Source of the DNA: Pseudolabrys sp.
Lineage (GTDB): Bacteria > Pseudomonadota > Alphaproteobacteria > Rhizobiales > Xanthobacteraceae
Assembly: GCA_019689975.1 (NCBI GenBank)
Contig: JADGGK010000022.1
Coordinates: forward strand, 1 to 40,136
DNA length: 40,136 nt
Direction: 5' to 3'
Position 1 is the stretch's first letter; each line of letters starts with the position of its first letter. The notes under the pieces were generated by a model that made no database searches, was not told the origin of the DNA, and saw only the letters and a list, made by a program, of their open reading frames with translations. The position numbers and the translations under genes are program-made. This document shows, one piece after another, positions 1-6,997 of the stretch.

Positions 1-1
1 G

Positions 2-55
2 CGCGCGCAGGTCGCGGCCGTCGCCAAGCTGTTCGGCAACAAGCCGGTGAAATGA
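2..55 (+). CDS. C-terminal fragment of a gene cut by the window edge
   Basis: An open frame enters from the left edge and stops with TGA at 53-55. The visible residues are RAQVAAVAKLFGNKPVK. The composition (Ala/Val-rich helix, basic end) fits a real protein tail, and the stop lies 25 nt before the convergent stop of the S49 peptidase gene. Seventeen residues are too few to assign a family, so no function is proposed. Confidence 0.4.
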   Translation, partial: RAQVAAVAKLFGNKPVK

Positions 56-80
56 GGCGCGCAGGAGGCCGCGCCGGCTC

Positions 81-986
81 TTAAAGTCCGAAACGCGCCC
101 ACAATGCGCGCGCTTCCAGCGCCGAAATCAAGTCCTCGGCGAGCGCGGTCCGGCGCAGGCCGCCTTCGCCCAGTTCGACGCCGGGAACCCTGCGACCGAA
201 GAAACCGCGCTCGATCGACACCAGCGGCATGCGCACCTTGTCGCCGAATCGCTCGCGCAGAACTCCCCGCAAATCGCCGATGCGATCGGCAAGGCCGAGG
301 CTAACCGCCGTCTCCGCAGTCCAAAATTCTCCCGAGAACAACACCGCGTCCTCGCCCTTGAGGCGGCCGGCTCGTCGTTCCTTCACCAGCGCGATGAAAT
401 GCGCGTGGATATTCTTCTGGATGGCTTTCAGGCGCTCCACGTCTTCCGGCTTCTCCGGCTGGAAGGGATCGAGCATCACCTTGCGCTCGCCCGCCGTATA
501 GACACGGCGCTCGATGCCGAGTTTCTCCATCAGCTTGGGAAAACCGAAGGAGCCGCCGACCACGCCGATCGAACCCACCAGGGAATACTGATCGCAAACG
601 ATTTCATCGGCCGCGCAGGCAAGCATATAGCCGCCGGAGGCCCCCACATCCTCGACGAAGGCGATGACCGGGATCTTCTTCTCCTCCGCGAGCTGTCGGA
701 TGCGGCGGAAAATCAGATGCGACTGGGAGGGCGAGCCGCCGGGCGAATTGATCGCCAATGCCACCGCCCGTGCGTTGCGCATGGAGAAGGCGCGTTCCAG
801 CGAACGCGCGACCGAGGACAGCGTCAATCCCGGACGCAGCGGGGTTGCAAGGCCGATCACCCCCGCAAGGCGCACCACCGGCACCAACGGAACACCGGCA
901 CGCAACCGCGGCGGCAGCAGAGGTTCCAGCAAGGCGACGATGGGCTTTGCGATGTCGGCCATGGATTGGCTCGCCGTTTCCGCCAT
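81..986 (-). CDS. S49 family serine peptidase (SppA/SohB-like)
   Basis: A 301-residue protein of the signal peptide peptidase A / SohB family, which degrades residual signal peptides or membrane-protein fragments. The nucleophile region reads VGASGGYM with Ser117, and Lys169 in the ERKVMLDPF segment is 52 residues later, the spacing of the Ser/Lys dyad in short bacterial SppA enzymes. INSPGG (80-84) and SIGVVGGSFGF (139-149) are also family hallmarks. There is one catalytic domain, not the duplicated E. coli SppA form. The N-terminus has only a weakly hydrophobic stretch around 15-45, so membrane attachment is uncertain. Met9 (962) is an alternative start. It lies downstream of trmN6 on the same strand, an order I associate with rhizobial genomes, but 378 nt separate the two and it may have its own promoter. 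A GAGTC site lies at 1006-1010, just upstream. Confidence 0.93.
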   Translation of the reverse strand: MAETASQSMADIAKPIVALLEPLLPPRLRAGVPLVPVVRLAGVIGLATPLRPGLTLSSVARSLERAFSMRNARAVALAINSPGGSPSQSHLIFRRIRQLAEEKKIPVIAFVEDVGASGGYMLACAADEIVCDQYSLVGSIGVVGGSFGFPKLMEKLGIERRVYTAGERKVMLDPFQPEKPEDVERLKAIQKNIHAHFIALVKERRAGRLKGEDAVLFSGEFWTAETAVSLGLADRIGDLRGVLRERFGDKVRMPLVSIERGFFGRRVPGVELGEGGLRRTALAEDLISALEARALWARFGL

Positions 987-1364
987 TACGCGACTGCCGA
1001 TATCGGAGTCAAAGCCTGTTCCTGTGTACGTCGCCCGCCTGTTGCCAAAATTTTAACCTTGGAATGGTTCTTGCAGCGGGTTGGGGAGCCGCGGGCTGCA
1101 ACGCGGCGGTGACGAGGCTCGCTATGGATCCAAAGCTTGCGCTTCTCTTCATGTTCGTCGCCACGGTGATCGCGCTCTCGCATATCGGGGGCGAACGGGC
1201 CCGAACCATGCAGCGCCTGTCGATTAGGCGCCAGTGGCGCGCTTTTGTCCTCCTCCGCCGCAGATCCTGAACCGCGCCGGGCCGGCATCGGATGGCCTTG
1301 TCGGCCGGATGCCGTCGCCGCGCATGATCACTGTCCGAGCGGCGGACGACGGCCCGCCGGCCTC
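987..1364. other. Gap between S49 peptidase start and trmN6 stop
   Basis: This 378-nt stretch holds the promoter region of the S49 peptidase gene on the minus strand, including a GAGTC site at 1006-1010 and a local AT-rich patch around 1047-1056 with the palindrome AAAATTTT. On the plus strand it holds one possible 48-codon gene (1124-1270), listed separately. Nothing else was recognised. Confidence 0.5.
1124..1270 (+). CDS. Possible 48-residue single-span membrane protein
   Basis: A small open frame starting with ATG at 1124 encodes MDPKLALLFMFVATVIALSH followed by a basic tail ending RAFVLLRRRS. Residues 4-19 form one hydrophobic segment and the tail carries many Arg residues, the pattern of a small inner-membrane protein with a cytoplasmic basic end. 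A GACGAGG run about 8 nt before the ATG could be a weak ribosome binding site. The frame is antisense to no gene and sits in an otherwise empty gap, convergent with trmN6. I have an unverified impression that small proteins with a similar RQWR-type tail occur near this locus in related bacteria. Function unknown. Confidence 0.45.
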   Translation: MDPKLALLFMFVATVIALSHIGGERARTMQRLSIRRQWRAFVLLRRRS

Positions 1365-2129
1365 TTAGGGGCATGCGAGGCTGAGCGTGCCGCCGCCGCG
1401 CAGTACGGCTTCCGCGGCCGCGGAGGGGCGACCATCCGCATCGTTGAGCACGAGCGGGGCGTGATCGGCGCGGGAGCGATCCCCGCCCTTCACCGCGCGC
1501 GCCAGCACACGGATTGCCCGCCTGCCAGGCCGCGGATGAATCCGCAGCAGCGCGACCGCGCCGAAACCTCGGCCGAGCGCGTCAAGCAGCCGCGCCTCCG
1601 CGTCCGCATGCCACAGCACGGTGAGCACGCCGCCCGGTTTTAGCAGGGCATGGGCGGCGGCAATCCAGCGCCCGAGCAGTCCCGGATCGCCGGCATGGGC
1701 AAGACGCCGGCGCGCGTCGGGCGAAAGATGCGCGCGCGTCGCGTCGCGAAAGGGCGGGTTCATCAACACGCGATCGGCGCTGCCGGCGGCGATGCCGGCG
1801 GATGCAAGCGCCGTCAGATCTTCCGCATCACAGGCGACCGCCCGCACTCGATCGTCGAGACCGTTGCGCCGGGCATTCTCGGCGGCAAGCGCGGCGAGGG
1901 TTCCGTCGATCTCGACCAGCACGACCTGCAGTCCGGCAACGCGCGCCGCGAGCGCCAGTCCGGCAGCACCGACACCCGCGCCAAGCTCGAGCGCGCGCTC
2001 TCCCCTGCGCGCTCCGGTTGCCGCGGCGAGCAGGATCGCGTCGTGACCGACGCGATGACCGCCCAGCGGCTGGCGCAGCCGCAGCCGACCCCCGAGCACG
2101 CCATCGATGCTGGTTTCCGGTTCATCCAT
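1365..2129 (-). CDS. trmN6: TrmN6-like tRNA1(Val) A37 N6-methyltransferase
   Basis: A 254-residue SAM-dependent methyltransferase. The start ATG at 2129 (MDEPETSIDGVLGG) was chosen because it overlaps the end of the upstream DUF2007 gene by 8 nt, suggesting translational coupling; an upstream in-frame ATG at 2192 would bury more of that gene. Motif I reads ALELGAGVGAAGLALAAR, an acidic VEID follows, and the target-amine motif NPPF is present, as in enzymes that methylate exocyclic amines of nucleic acids. The N-terminal LRQPLGGHRVGHDAILLAAA is typical of the TrmN6/YfiC group that modifies A37 of tRNA1(Val). The precise tRNA substrate is inferred from family, not visible. It is the second gene of the minus-strand unit DUF2007-trmN6. 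Confidence 0.85.
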   Translation of the reverse strand: MDEPETSIDGVLGGRLRLRQPLGGHRVGHDAILLAAATGARRGERALELGAGVGAAGLALAARVAGLQVVLVEIDGTLAALAAENARRNGLDDRVRAVACDAEDLTALASAGIAAGSADRVLMNPPFRDATRAHLSPDARRRLAHAGDPGLLGRWIAAAHALLKPGGVLTVLWHADAEARLLDALGRGFGAVALLRIHPRPGRRAIRVLARAVKGGDRSRADHAPLVLNDADGRPSAAAEAVLRGGGTLSLACP

Positions 2130-2379
2130 CGTCGGGCCGCAATTCGTGACCGAGGCCGGCTTCGACCAGCAGGCGTCGCGCCGCGGCCGCATCCTCGTCT
2201 GCCACCAATATGCGGCGCGGCAAGATGCCGAGCGAGCCCTCCAGCACGCTCATGTTCTGGTCGAGCACGACATATCGAATTCGTGCGCCAGCGAGCAACG
2301 CTCCGACCGCCGAGACCAGCACGGCATTGTTCGTCCGCACGAGCTCCCGCAAGCTGCCGTCCCCCGCTCCCTGGTTCAT
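2122..2379 (-). CDS. DUF2007 domain protein
   Basis: An 85-residue protein with the DUF2007 signature: VRTNNAVLVSAVGALLAGARI, then YVVLDQNMSVLEGSLGILPRRILVADEDAAAARRLL, ending at the stop overlapping trmN6. This compact alpha/beta domain is described as a putative signal-transducing protein, but its biochemical role is not established. The start ATG at 2379 (MNQGAGDGSL) fits family length; an upstream ATG at 2430 would add a basic, low-complexity extension. It is the first gene of a minus-strand unit and is divergent from the polyprenyl synthase gene, so 2380-2513 must hold both promoters. Confidence 0.8.
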   Translation of the reverse strand: MNQGAGDGSLRELVRTNNAVLVSAVGALLAGARIRYVVLDQNMSVLEGSLGILPRRILVADEDAAAARRLLVEAGLGHELRPDDG

Positions 2380-2504
2380 CCTTGGTCGGCCGAGGCGTCG
2401 AGCATATTGCCTGCGGCGGCCGCGTTCCATGCTCGCCCAAGGGGTGAAACGGCCACTCCCTTGCCGCCCTTGACGGGGGTTTATATGCTCGCGAGCCCGC
2501 GTCG

Positions 2505-2516
2505 GAGTCCGTCTTG
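2505..2516 (+). promoter_or_regulatory. GGAG ribosome binding site / GAGTC site at the TTG start
   Basis: GGAG lies 6 nt before the TTG start codon at 2514-2516, which supports this unusual start. The same bases form a GAGTC (GANTC) site at 2505-2509, the recognition sequence of the CcrM methylase encoded at 18141. Whether methylation there matters is untested. Confidence 0.45.
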
Positions 2517-3524
2517 GCCGTCATCGTTCCCTTCGAAAGTCCACGCCCCGCCTCGCTCGATCGGTTGAGCGAACTGGTCGCAGCGGACATGGAGCGCGTT
2601 AACGCCACCATCGTCGCGCGCACCGGATCGCAGGTGGCGATGATCCCGGAGGTGGCGAACCACCTAATTTCGTCCGGCGGCAAGCGGCTGCGGCCGATGC
2701 TGACGCTGGCGATGGCCGCGCTCGCCGGCTATTCCGGGGACGGTCACATCAAGCTCGCCGCTGCCGTAGAATTCATGCACACGGCGACGCTTCTTCATGA
2801 CGACGTCGTCGACGAGAGCGATATGCGGCGTGGCAAGCTTGCCGCGCGCAAGCTATGGGGCAATGAGGCAAGCGTCCTCGTCGGCGATTTCTTGCTCGGC
2901 CAGGCATTCAAGATGATGGTCGAGGTGGGAAACCTGCATGCGCTCGAAATCCTTTCCTCCGCCGCGGCGGTGATTGCCGAAGGCGAAGTCATGCAGCTCA
3001 ATGCCGCCAAGAACACCGCTACCAACGAAGACGAATATATGGCGGTGATCCGCGCCAAGACGGCGGAGCTTTTCGCCGCCGCTTGCGAGGTCGGCCCCGC
3101 ACTCGCGGGCAGGCCCAAGGCGGAGCTTTCGGCATGCCGGTCCTTCGGCCTCAATCTCGGCATCGCCTTTCAGTTGATCGACGACGCGCTCGATTACGGC
3201 GGCAAGTCGGCCAAGCTCGGCAAGAACGTGGGGGACGATTTCCGCGAGGGAAAGATCACGCTGCCCGTGGTGCTTTCGTTCCGCCGCGGCTCCGAGAGCG
3301 AACGCGCCTTTTGGAATCGGACCCTGGCGGCAGGCGATATCCGCGACGGCGACCTCGAAACGGCCATCCGACTGATGGCCAAGCACCACGCCATCGAGGA
3401 TACCGTCCGCCGCGCGCGCCATTACGGCGCCATTGCCAATGACGCGCTGGCCTTGGTGCCGCCCTCCACGATGAAGACCGCGCTCGAGGAGACCGTCGAT
3501 TTCTGCATCGCCCGCGCGTTCTAG
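2514..3524 (+). CDS. ispB: Long-chain polyprenyl diphosphate synthase (ubiquinone side chain)
   Basis: A 336-residue trans-prenyltransferase that condenses isopentenyl diphosphate units to make the C40-C50 tail of ubiquinone. Visible motifs are GGKRLRP (55-61, substrate binding), the first aspartate-rich motif DDVVD (96-100), AKT (181-183) and the second aspartate-rich motif DDALD (223-227), followed by GKNVGDDFREGKITLP. Residues before DDVVD are small or aliphatic (HTATLLH), which fits a long-chain product; octa- versus decaprenyl cannot be decided from sequence. It starts with TTG behind GGAG. The gene is divergent from the DUF2007 gene and ends in a hairpin spanning the stop codon. IspE, in the precursor pathway, lies 0.7 kb downstream on the other strand. 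Confidence 0.93.
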   Translation: MAVIVPFESPRPASLDRLSELVAADMERVNATIVARTGSQVAMIPEVANHLISSGGKRLRPMLTLAMAALAGYSGDGHIKLAAAVEFMHTATLLHDDVVDESDMRRGKLAARKLWGNEASVLVGDFLLGQAFKMMVEVGNLHALEILSSAAAVIAEGEVMQLNAAKNTATNEDEYMAVIRAKTAELFAAACEVGPALAGRPKAELSACRSFGLNLGIAFQLIDDALDYGGKSAKLGKNVGDDFREGKITLPVVLSFRRGSESERAFWNRTLAAGDIRDGDLETAIRLMAKHHAIEDTVRRARHYGAIANDALALVPPSTMKTALEETVDFCIARAF

Positions 3525-3531
3525 CGCGGGC
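3510..3531 (+). terminator. Hairpin spanning the ispB stop codon
   Basis: Perfect 8-bp inverted repeat GCCCGCGC (3510-3517) / GCGCGGGC (3524-3531) with a 6-nt loop containing most of the TAG stop. No T-tract follows, so it is a weak or Rho-assisted terminator at best, or a 3' end stabiliser. Confidence 0.4.
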
Positions 3532-3585
3532 CTTGCCGATATTGGTCCCTCATTGCGGGCGCACTGCACGCACCGCGCGCCCCTT

Positions 3586-3725
3586 CCCGTCATGGCGAGC
3601 CCGAGCGCGGCGCGGGCGAAGCGATCCGGAATCGGCGCCGCGACGATGACCGCGCGGTGCGCCCGCGGCACGCCAGGGACCGGATTACGGGGTCGCCGCT
3701 TGTGGGGCTCCTCGCCACGACGAGG
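3586..3725. repeat. Palindromic intergenic repeat, copy A (rhizobial type)
   Basis: About 140 bp bounded by inverted termini. The left arm begins CCCGTCATGGCGAG and continues to GCGAAGCGATCCGG near 3632. The right arm begins CCGGATTACGGGGTCGCC near 3680 and ends CTCCTCGCCACGACGAGG. The arms resemble the two ends of the widespread Bradyrhizobium-type intergenic palindrome (CGTCATTGCGAG ... GCAATCC / GGATTGC ... CTCGCAATGACG). A further CTCATTGCGGGC at 3550-3560 looks like a nested extra end. There is no coding capacity, so it is a non-autonomous repeat or a structured 3' element. Confidence 0.6.
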
Positions 3726-3751
3726 CCGGCCGGAATCCGATCGGACCGGCT

Positions 3752-4036
3752 TCAGCGCGCAAATTCCGTGGCGTAACCGGTCGCGGGATCACGCCTGAGC
3801 TGCAACCTGATGTAGGGGTCGGGGTCCTGCCCGACATAGCGGCCATATTCATAGACCGGCGGCGCACATCCGTTTGGCCGCGGGGCCGGATTCGTGAAGA
3901 TGCCCGAGAGGGAAAACTCCGCCGGTCGGTCGACGCAGCGCGGCCCTCCCTTGTGCCGCAGCTTTGCCGACACGGGATCGGACGCGGCGAGCAGGACAAG
4001 CCCCGCACAGGCAACCGCCAGCCATCGCTGTTTCAT
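3752..4036 (-). CDS. Small secreted protein of unknown function
   Basis: A 94-residue protein with a clear signal peptide: basic MKQR, hydrophobic WLAVACAGLVLLAA, and a likely cleavage after PVSA (residue 24). The mature part holds two cysteines (Cys34, Cys57) that could form a disulfide in the periplasm, with the segments DRPAEFSLSGIFTNPAPRPN and YEYGRYVGQDPDPYIRLQLR. A good ribosome binding site (AGGGAGAG) lies 5 nt before the ATG. I do not recognise a named domain. It stands alone between a palindromic repeat and ispE. Confidence 0.75.
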   Translation of the reverse strand: MKQRWLAVACAGLVLLAASDPVSAKLRHKGGPRCVDRPAEFSLSGIFTNPAPRPNGCAPPVYEYGRYVGQDPDPYIRLQLRRDPATGYATEFAR

Positions 4037-4209
4037 CGCACTCTCCCTGCGGTATTGCCGACGAACGCATGATCGCCACGGGCGGCGACCGGCTCGCGAA
4101 GGAGATCATGCGCCGCGCGGACAAGCATGGCGAGCAAACCCGAACGACCGCGCCTTAACGGCAAATCGGGCAGCGGGCAACGGACCCTCTTCATCGCGAC
4201 ACCCGTTCC

Positions 4210-5088
4210 CTATGCGACCGTCGCCGCGCATACCCACCAATCCCGCTGCTCGCGCTTCAGGCGACGCGCCGCCTCCGCGGCTTGCTCTCGCGAGCCGAAC
4301 AGCGCGAAGCAGGTGGGACCGGAACCCGTCATGCGGGCCAAGCGCACCCCCGGCAAGGCGCGCAGTGTCCTCAGCACGTCGCCGACCGCCGGCACGCAGC
4401 TTACCGCCGCCGGTGTCAGGTCGTTGTCATGCTCGAGCAGGAAGCCTATGAAGGCGTCCTCCCCGCACGGCACCTGCTGCATGCGTTTCGCGCCGCCTTT
4501 GCCCGCGAAGCGGATGAAGACCTCGCGCGTCGGCAACGGCACGCCGGGATTGACCAACACGGCGGCGAGCCGCGGCAGCGCGAGCGGCTCGGACAGAATA
4601 TCGCCGATGCCGCGGATGATGCGCGATTTCGCCGCAAGGCAGACCGGCACGTCGGCGCCGACGGCAAGCGCGGCGGAAGCCAGGCGTGGATCGTCGAGCT
4701 TCAGCCCGTTCGCCCGCGCGAGCAATCGCAGCGCTGCTCCCGCATCGGCGGACCCTCCGCCGAGACCTGCGGCCACGGGAATGCGCTTGGCGAGACGGAA
4801 GCGTCCGGTCTTGAGAGGCCCGATACGCTCGCGCAGCGCGGCGGCGGCCTTGATCACCAAATTGCCGCGCGTCGCGCCGCAGGCCTGCGCGAATGGACCC
4901 GTCACCTCGAGCACCTCGGGCTCGTCCGGCACGAGGTCGAGATCGTCGGCGATGCTGGCAAAGGCCACGAGGCTTTCCAGCTCGTGATAACCGTCCGCAC
5001 GGCGGCAAACCACGCGCAAGGTCAGGTTGATCTTGGCCCAGGCTTTTTCGGCGAGGATGGTCAATGAGCCGGCCTCAGCCCCCGTCAC
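4210..5088 (-). CDS. ispE: 4-diphosphocytidyl-2-C-methyl-D-erythritol kinase
   Basis: A 292-residue GHMP-family kinase of the methylerythritol phosphate pathway. It phosphorylates the 2-hydroxyl of CDP-methylerythritol using ATP, on the way to isopentenyl diphosphate. Motif 1 is AKINLTLRV (18-26), the glycine-rich ATP loop is PVAAGLGGGSADAG (104-117), the catalytic aspartate lies in VGADVPVC (Asp146), and motif 3 is MTGSGPTCFALF near the C-terminus. The GTG at 5088 was taken as start: it overlaps the TPR gene by 14 nt and follows an A/G-rich run. A TTG at 5064 is possible, and an ATG at 5145 would add a basic, unconserved extension. It is probably co-transcribed with the TPR gene. Confidence 0.93.
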   Translation of the reverse strand: MTGAEAGSLTILAEKAWAKINLTLRVVCRRADGYHELESLVAFASIADDLDLVPDEPEVLEVTGPFAQACGATRGNLVIKAAAALRERIGPLKTGRFRLAKRIPVAAGLGGGSADAGAALRLLARANGLKLDDPRLASAALAVGADVPVCLAAKSRIIRGIGDILSEPLALPRLAAVLVNPGVPLPTREVFIRFAGKGGAKRMQQVPCGEDAFIGFLLEHDNDLTPAAVSCVPAVGDVLRTLRALPGVRLARMTGSGPTCFALFGSREQAAEAARRLKREQRDWWVCAATVA

Positions 5089-6823
5089 CGCCCTTTTTCT
5101 CGGGCTTGGCCTTGGCCTGCGACGAAGTCTCGTCCGGCAATCCATTCTTCAGCTTGGCCTCGATCTTGGGCAACTCCTCGGGATCGGGCTTGAGATCACG
5201 CGCGTGCGCCCACTGGAATCGGGCCTCCAGCGTTCGACCGACCCGCCAATAGGCATCGCCGAGATGGTCGTTGATGGTGGGATCTTCCGGCTTGAGCTCG
5301 ATCGCACGTTCGAGCTGCTTGACCGCCTCCTCGTAGTTGCCCAGCCGGTAATAGGCCCAGCCGAGCGAATCGACGATATAGCCGTCGTCCGGCTTCTGCT
5401 GGACCGCCCGCTTGATCATCGCCATGCCTTCGTCGAGGTTGACGCCCTGGTCGATCCAGGAATAGCCGAGATAGTTGAGGACGTGCGGCTCGTCGGGGAA
5501 CAGTTTCAGCGCTTCCTTGAGATCCGCCTCGGCTTTCGGCCACTGCTTGGAGCGCTCGTAGCAGATACCGCGAAAATAGAACATGAGCCAATTGGCCTTT
5601 TCCGGCTGCGCGATGGTGGCGATTGCCTTGGAATAGACATCGGCGCATTCGGAGAACTTCTTGTGCGCGCGCAGCACGTTGCCGAGCGCCATGATGGCCT
5701 CGACGTCATCGGGACGCTGCCTGATGAGCGTCTCGAGGTGCTTCTGCGCCTCCTCCGAGCGGTTGAGCGCGTCGAGATCCATCGCCATCTGGATCAGCGC
5801 ATTGCGGCGCAGCGGCGAATGCTCGCTCACGCGTTCATAGGCTTTGATCGCGAGATCCGGTTTTTTCAGCGACTCGTAGAGGTCGCCCAGCGCGATCAGC
5901 GCCAGCGGCTGGTTGGGAGCGAGATAGAGCGCAAGCTGCAGATAGACGAGGCCCAGATCCTCCCCGCCGCGACGCCCGAGCGACGCGCCGAGCCCATATA
6001 GCGCTTCCGCCGCCCCGGCCTGCGCGCTGCCGACCGGCGGCGGCAACCGCTCGCCCTTCTTGAGCCGATCGATGGCCTCGGTCACCAGCGGGTGGTTCGG
6101 AAGCTTCTTGTTGAAGGCCTCGTATATGGCTAATGCGTCCTGCGGCGAATGATTGCGCGATAGCCAACTGGCATAGGCTTCCACGACGCGCAGCGCGCTG
6201 TCGTCGAGCTTGTAAGCCTGCTCGAGACGCTTGCCGGCCTCTTTCCTGTTGCCCGCAAGGTCGAGGATCAGGCCGGCATGCAGGTCCTTGAAGATCGCGT
6301 ACCAGTCGGGACCCGTGAGCCGATCGATCTCGGCCACCGCACCCTTGCCGTCGCCGGCGCCGTAGCTCGCCCAGGCGCTGAGCAGCGTGGCGGTCAGATC
6401 GGTGATCGGCCCGCGCACCGAGGCAGCGAGATTGCGTCGCGCCACGCCGTAGCGCTTCTCCTTCAGTCCGTGCACGCCCAAAACCAGGCGGCCGAAACGA
6501 TCGTTCTTGTCCGCCTTGACGACGCGCTCGGCATATTTCACGGCTTCGGCGATATCGCCGTCCAGCACCAGCGAGAGGAAGGCGCGATCGACCAGCTGGT
6601 CATTCTTCGGATCAAGCCTCGCCGCGGCGCGATAATAGGCCGCCGCCGCCGCGGCGTCGCGCAGGCGTTCCGCGTGGCGCGCGGCAAGGTAGCTGCCGGA
6701 CACCGTGATGCCGGTGAGATCCCGCGGCGAAGGCGCCTGAGCCGCAAGCTCGAGGGGAGAGAGCGCAAGCAGCGCGGCCGCGGCACCGCCGACGGCGAAT
6801 CGGCCAAAGCTAGAAAAATTCAC
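5075..6823 (-). CDS. Exported tetratricopeptide-repeat protein
   Basis: A 582-residue TPR protein. The GTG at 6823 is preferred over an ATG at 6919 because GGAG sits 8 nt upstream and because it puts a signal sequence (FGRFAVGGAAAALLALSPLE, cleavage near LAAQA) at the N-terminus. The rest is helical TPR units, e.g. AAYYRAAARLDPKNDQLVDRAF near the start, the block around LALIALGDLYESLKKPDLAIKAYERV, and consecutive units near the end such as DSLGWAYYRLGNYEEAVKQL and DHLGDAYWRVGRTLEARFQW. The C-terminus is lysine-rich. It probably acts as a periplasmic scaffold; no partner can be named. The TPR-ispE pair overlaps by 14 nt, and I recall this linkage in related genomes. Confidence 0.88.
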   Translation of the reverse strand: MNFSSFGRFAVGGAAAALLALSPLELAAQAPSPRDLTGITVSGSYLAARHAERLRDAAAAAAYYRAAARLDPKNDQLVDRAFLSLVLDGDIAEAVKYAERVVKADKNDRFGRLVLGVHGLKEKRYGVARRNLAASVRGPITDLTATLLSAWASYGAGDGKGAVAEIDRLTGPDWYAIFKDLHAGLILDLAGNRKEAGKRLEQAYKLDDSALRVVEAYASWLSRNHSPQDALAIYEAFNKKLPNHPLVTEAIDRLKKGERLPPPVGSAQAGAAEALYGLGASLGRRGGEDLGLVYLQLALYLAPNQPLALIALGDLYESLKKPDLAIKAYERVSEHSPLRRNALIQMAMDLDALNRSEEAQKHLETLIRQRPDDVEAIMALGNVLRAHKKFSECADVYSKAIATIAQPEKANWLMFYFRGICYERSKQWPKAEADLKEALKLFPDEPHVLNYLGYSWIDQGVNLDEGMAMIKRAVQQKPDDGYIVDSLGWAYYRLGNYEEAVKQLERAIELKPEDPTINDHLGDAYWRVGRTLEARFQWAHARDLKPDPEELPKIEAKLKNGLPDETSSQAKAKPEKKGGDGG

Positions 6824-6914
6824 TGATGATGCTCCACTCGGGCGACTGTCCGCGCGGTCGCCGCCTTTGATTTGCGCCGAGAATGAACTTTTTGCGCCAC
6901 CTGCGCAACACCGC

Positions 6915-6936
6915 TCCATGCCGGATCCATGCCGGA
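6915..6936. repeat. Tandem 11-bp repeat upstream of the TPR gene
   Basis: TCCATGCCGGA occurs twice back to back (6915-6925 and 6926-6936), about 100 nt upstream of the TPR gene start and 60 nt past the ETF-QO stop. The 11-bp period is about one helical turn, which would put two protein half-sites on the same DNA face. It could equally be a chance duplication. Confidence 0.4.
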
Positions 6937-6997
6937 GCGCGGGATCGCTTCAAGGCCGCGATCAAGGCAGCATCGTGGCCGGAACTCGGCGCCGCCG

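Noticed and set aside
5027-6001. Plus-strand open frame opposite the TPR gene (324 codons)
   Set aside because: Antisense to clear TPR repeats; no recognisable domain and no ribosome site.
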